From positions 46,499,566 to 46,563,565 of the forward strand of contig OX326959.1 in assembly GCA_946800325.1 (NCBI GenBank): 64,000 bases of DNA, in the 5' to 3' direction. The translations under genes and the position numbers were made by a program. The DNA is from Luzula sylvatica (lineage: Eukaryota > Streptophyta > Magnoliopsida > Poales > Juncaceae). The notes under the pieces are model-generated. The model had not been told where the DNA came from. It saw nothing but the letters and a program-made list of their open reading frames with translations, and searched no databases. Below are positions 59,791 through 64,000 of this stretch, piece by piece (the first letter of the stretch is position 1; every line of letters starts with the position of its first letter).

Positions 59791-60688
59791 AGATGTACGA
59801 TATACACTTGTGTATTGTGTCTTTTATGATGTATCTTATACATTTTAGATAAATATGATATATCTTTGTTAAATACAATAAATTTTATATCTTTTTTACA
59901 TCTATGATAGATCATTGTTTGTTATAGTTTATTAGATATATCATATGCAATTTATACGTATGATAGAATTTTTAAAATATAAATACATGTAATATCTTTG
60001 TATGTGTATATTATACTTTTGTTAATGCGATATACCTTTTAAGATAATGTTTTTTTGTCCACGGCTCGATCATATTTATACTTTTTTTTTGTATGATGAT
60101 TTATACTTTTTTGCGGCGTGACGTTTGTGCATTCAAAATTTGACAAATGCGATTAAAATTGAAAAGGTCAAGTGTCACGTGCCATGTCTCTATTGATGAT
60201 GTATATTTGGAGCGCATACCCATGAAGAACAGTGGTGAATTTCTTATATAAATCAAGACAATTAATTTCTAGTTACGTAATATTTTATACACCTCTTTTC
60301 GGTTGTTTTGACCTACCCTCGAGGTTTTTCACCATGTTTATTAAACAAGGTAAATGGTAATTGGTAAAACTTTCTTACGATATAATTTATTTTCCCCACA
60401 AGAGTATGGAAAATGGAATCTTTAGAATCTTTAAAATATGTATGCGTAGATAGTATTTTGCACCTTATTATTTAATCATAGAGATAAAATTTATGTTCCC
60501 TCGCTTCTATAGTACATTGAATTAATTAAAAAAGATAACATCGATATATATATAAGAAATGTACTATAAAATCCAAAACACAACTAAATAAGAAATATGA
60601 ACATAAAAATGATAATAAGCATAAATAAACATAATAAACATAAACATAAACATAAAATAAAAATAAAAATGAAAATAAAAATATAATA

Positions 60689-62396
60689 CTACAAATCCAT
60701 CTGAAAAATAAGGTCGTCCTCAAACCCTCGTCCGTGAAAAAACTCATCTACAATCTCTGTCGAGGGGAGCTCAAAATCCGTGTCGTCCGCATCGGAGTCC
60801 TCATCATCATCCGTGTCGGGCAATTTAGCTTTAGGAAGCGTGACGGTCCGCAATAAATCCGGAAGGACTTGTACGGCGTGCATGGCCCAAGCCCCCGTGA
60901 CACTACTATGCGGTCCTCGAGTATATGGAGGCTCCTCCGCGAAACGGAAGACCAACCAGTGGTCGTCGTCTACCTGAGTGACGGGGAGCTGAAAGTCATA
61001 AGGACCTGAATGGCCCTCTGCTCCACCATGCTTGGCAGGGCAATCTACACGAAACCTATTTGATATTTAACCAAATATAAGTTAGGAGATCAAGATCAAT
61101 TAATTGGAGATATGATTATAACAAAATCACACAGTAAATAAACATGGAGTATTTAACAAGTGTAATGTACCTCCAAGAAGAAGCGGCCCGTAATGCCTCG
61201 GCCACCATGATCGAGGTGCCATCCAATGGGATGAAGGTGCCTGAGTCTGATCCAGTGAGCACAATCGATGGAAGCACATCCTCCTATATATGCAAAAAAA
61301 TAATTGACACTTTAGCTTAGCTCATTTATGTTTACAAGAATATAATCATATATACGGTTTAAAATTTGAGTTATATCATGTATTTCACTACAGCACCAAT
61401 GCCGTTTAGTGTGTAAAACTCTAAATCTGAAATTTTTGCTCAACTTGTACTCAAGTCTCCACTTAAGAAACTAACTTTCCGAGATACAGTTTCGAATCGA
61501 AGACGATTAATTTAAACAAATGCTGCATTCAGCAAAGTGAACCAGTAAACATACATCCAAAGTCCAAACAATATATAATACTACTTTAATGATCATACTA
61601 AAACAACCCTACCGATAAGTAAACCGAGCATCTTTATAGTTTGTACCCTTATATTTTGACCAATTAGCCCTAAAAGGTCCAATTAATGAGATAAAAGATG
61701 AATATAATAGTTTGGCAGAGCAAGAACAAAGCAATCACAATCAAGATCTCTAATTTCTCTTTTGTATCCGCAAGTAAGACCAATTTTTAACTCAACATAC
61801 ACCCACCAAAAATATGAAAATATTGTACACTAGACATAAGATCTAAACATGGAGAATAAAAAGAAACTATATGATCTTATGAAATGGTATAATTACAAAC
61901 ATAATCTCAACAAATCAAAGATCTAAACATTAACATAGAATTCCTTCAAAAAAAAAAATGTGCATCGATCATCAATATAATGTTAAAAGAACAAGTAATT
62001 GGAAAAACAAAACAAACAAGATTTGATCTTTTTTGACAAGAAATTCAAGAAACAAAACTTGTTTTAACCTATCAAGAAAAGAAATATTACCTGTATGGGG
62101 GAAGCAATGTCCACTCCCTCAGCCTTGCCCTGTGGCACGTCAGCATGCTGATCTACATCCTCTCCGGTGGCAGCATCCACGAGAGGTGCTGGTGCACTGC
62201 GGCCAGCTATACACCTCGCGCCGTACCAATCGAGGGCAGTCTCGCCAATGGACTCGGTACCGAGCACGCATCCCAAACACGAGGGTGCCTCGATGGTCTC
62301 AATGAAACTCTCCCTGCGTGAAGAAGAGGAGCTACCAAGACGGGAAATGGGGAAAGGAATGGCGGATCAGAGAAAGCCAGCAATTCCAAAACCCAT
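60689..62396 (-). pseudogene. Unrecognised three-exon gene with in-frame TGA at codon 10, copy 2
   Basis: Exons 62396-62091, 61283-61171 and 61055-60689, each 5,701 bp from its partner in copy 1. It has the same splice borders, the same in-frame TGA at codon 10 (62369-62367) and one coding difference (Asp in EIVDEFF). The shared stop means the change predates the duplication or was spread by gene conversion. If this is a real gene, its start is not the ATG I see; no other in-frame ATG precedes the conserved-looking part. Confidence 0.6.
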
Positions 62397-62711
62397 TGCA
62401 GTCTAAAACGTCAGAGAAACAAAGTAATTAAGAGAACTCGAGGTTGCTAAGAGAGAGAGAGAGAGAGAGAATAAGCAAGATTGCTGGAGTGAGAGAGCGA
62501 GAGGGAGGCCTTGCAGATATAAGGGAGCCATTGCTCAGCATTGGTGTATACTTTACATGAGCGTGGTGCATAATCTTAAATAATTACCTTATAATTCTAT
62601 TTAACCGTTTTGAATATGGGCCTTAACACTCAAACTCAGTAATTACCTCCAAGGATTGAAGTACGTAGTACATCGTAAAAGTATATGAGGTTTTTCATTC
62701 TTAATGAAATT

Positions 62712-63441
62712 CTAAAACAACAGAGTTATAGCATTAAAAACACCACATGTTTTTTTATTGGGTTTTCCTTTGAAGAACGTTTTAGAGTGCAAAATTCGGT
62801 CCAGTAAATCCGACACTAAGCTTCCCTTAGGTAGACCGGAAAACAACACCACGGACTTGATCCAACACATTTCTCGCATGTCCGTATCTAACAAATCAAT
62901 ATTTGGAAATCGCGCTTTTATAATTTGAAGGGCCTCTCGTTTCGCTCCAAGATACACAACTCTAAACGTGACGGACATGTTGCCTTTCTGATCGGACTCA
63001 GGAAGATCAGCTCCGACAAAATCCGATAGATAAAACTCATCGGACATGTTGGCACAGACTGCCACGTGTCAACTAATTTGATAACCAATTGATCGAACCG
63101 GGACGGTTTTATATGAAAACCGAGATCCGGTCCGGTACTACCACAAGTTTCACATTCAGAGCATAAATTGCATCCCAATTGCCTCCTCCCCCGCATCGTA
63201 TAACCCAAAAAACATCCTCACACATGACACTCCGATTCAAAACTCGACCCGATGGGTCAATCAAAATAGCATCGGCGACATTATCTGATGCTAAGCCATA
63301 TTTTCATGACATAAAGCCAAAACCTCCACCTGCGATATGACCGCCTAATCCGACTGTCGGGCAGGATCTTGCAGGGAAAGCAAGTAATGAACTCGACTCG
63401 GAAATTGCATTTTAAAACTCGCCTAAAGTTGCACCCGACTC
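62712..63441 (-). pseudogene. Berberine-bridge-enzyme-like fragment, copy 2
   Basis: Same fragment as at 57011-57740, with the same stops and frameshifts and only a few base differences at its 5' end (for example around 63325-63390). It is non-functional. Confidence 0.85.
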
Positions 63442-64000
63442 GAACAACACACACTTTTCATTGTTTCTCAATCAACACCATCATTGAAGATGACCACATG
63501 GTTTTCTTGTTTTTCCTACAAACACCGTAATTTAAGACCAAAACATGCCGATTTCTATATTTTTAAAGAAAATAAAAAAATACAAAAAATGAAGTCTAAC
63601 TCTTTTAAAAAAATAAATTATCATATCTCTCTAATAATATCAAAATTGATGTCTGGAACGAGGAAAAATACTAAGTATTCAGGATTTATTAAAAGACATA
63701 ATTGAAGACTATCTATCACATGTAAATTTTTATTTATTTCAAAACTTCATAAAAATGTGAAAAGTGAAGTCTAATACCTTCAGAAAGATCAATTATCAAT
63801 TGTTTACAAACAATATCAAAATTGATGTTTAAAAATAGAGGAATACTCATTTTCTTGGGTTTCTTAAAAAACACCATCATTGAAGACAACACTTGTAATT
63901 TTCAAATTTTTTGTCAAAATTTTTCAAAAAAACTCGTATAGAGAATTCTAACACCTTCAACAAATTTAGTTATCGTATTTTCTAGAAAAATATCAAATTT
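63442..64000. other. AT-rich spacer in duplication copy 2
   Basis: Matches 57741-58300 with roughly one to two differences per hundred bases. No gene recognised before the window ends. Confidence 0.5.

Larger units (their letters stand above)
59791..64000. repeat. Tandem duplication, copy 2 (cut by window end)
   Basis: Head-to-tail copy of 54098-58300. It continues at least to base 64000 without losing homology, so the right end of the array, or further copies, lies outside the window. Confidence 0.9.

Overview
This 64 kb window is nuclear DNA from a flowering plant, most likely a eudicot. It is AT-rich, its genes are split by short introns, and its proteins are plant-specific or plant-like: CAMTA, mTERF, P-class PPR, RLCK-VII kinase, NAD-malic enzyme and a berberine-bridge-enzyme remnant. 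Between the genes lie nearly every plant transposon class. There is no prokaryotic, organellar, tRNA or CRISPR signal. All splice junctions given here were read by eye from reading frame, GT/GC-AG borders and family conservation. They are not RNA-supported.

Layout. 519-1000 (+): last exons of a CAMTA transcription factor. 2083-3795 (-): mTERF protein. 3878-6027: PIF/Harbinger transposon with a TTA target duplication. 7599-8612 (+): CDC123-type eIF2 assembly factor, flanked by two copies of one non-coding block, each broken by other transposons. 8861-9917: fold-back element. 10440-12295 (-): RhoGAP-like protein in nine exons. 13532-15368: Mutator-like element with an exact 9-bp target duplication. 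15911-18091 (-): PPR protein. About 18650-19600: inverted-repeat element. 20182-23958 (+): 842-residue three-RRM hnRNP-like protein in 13 exons. 26211-28529 (-): 5'-truncated LINE with a 15-bp target duplication. 29442-29937: small Helitron. 31458-33133 (+): RLCK-VII kinase. 34069-35178 (-): mitochondrial ATP synthase delta' subunit. 36931-43347 (-): full UPF1 helicase, 29 exons, 1,244 residues. About 44590-45680: decayed partial copy of the malic enzyme 5' region. 46683-48850 (+): second 5'-truncated LINE. 49045-52461 (+): NAD-malic enzyme 1, 18 exons, 629 residues. 54098-64000: head-to-tail duplication with a 5.7 kb period; each copy carries an unrecognised three-exon gene with the same early stop codon and a berberine-bridge-enzyme-like pseudogene.

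The host genes are mostly single-copy housekeeping functions: mitochondrial gene expression and energy (mTERF, NAD-ME1, ATP synthase, probably the PPR), RNA processing and decay (RRM protein, UPF1), translation factor assembly (CDC123) and signalling (CAMTA, RhoGAP, kinase). They are not an operon or an obvious cluster. No coherent new multi-gene system is visible. The most unusual items are the duplicated 3' region with a sharp identity plateau and shared stop, the fold-back element built from TTTTAAAA-centred motifs, the cluster of CGTCATGACG palindromes, the likely GC-AG introns in UPF1 and NAD-ME1, and a lysine in place of the RhoGAP arginine finger.
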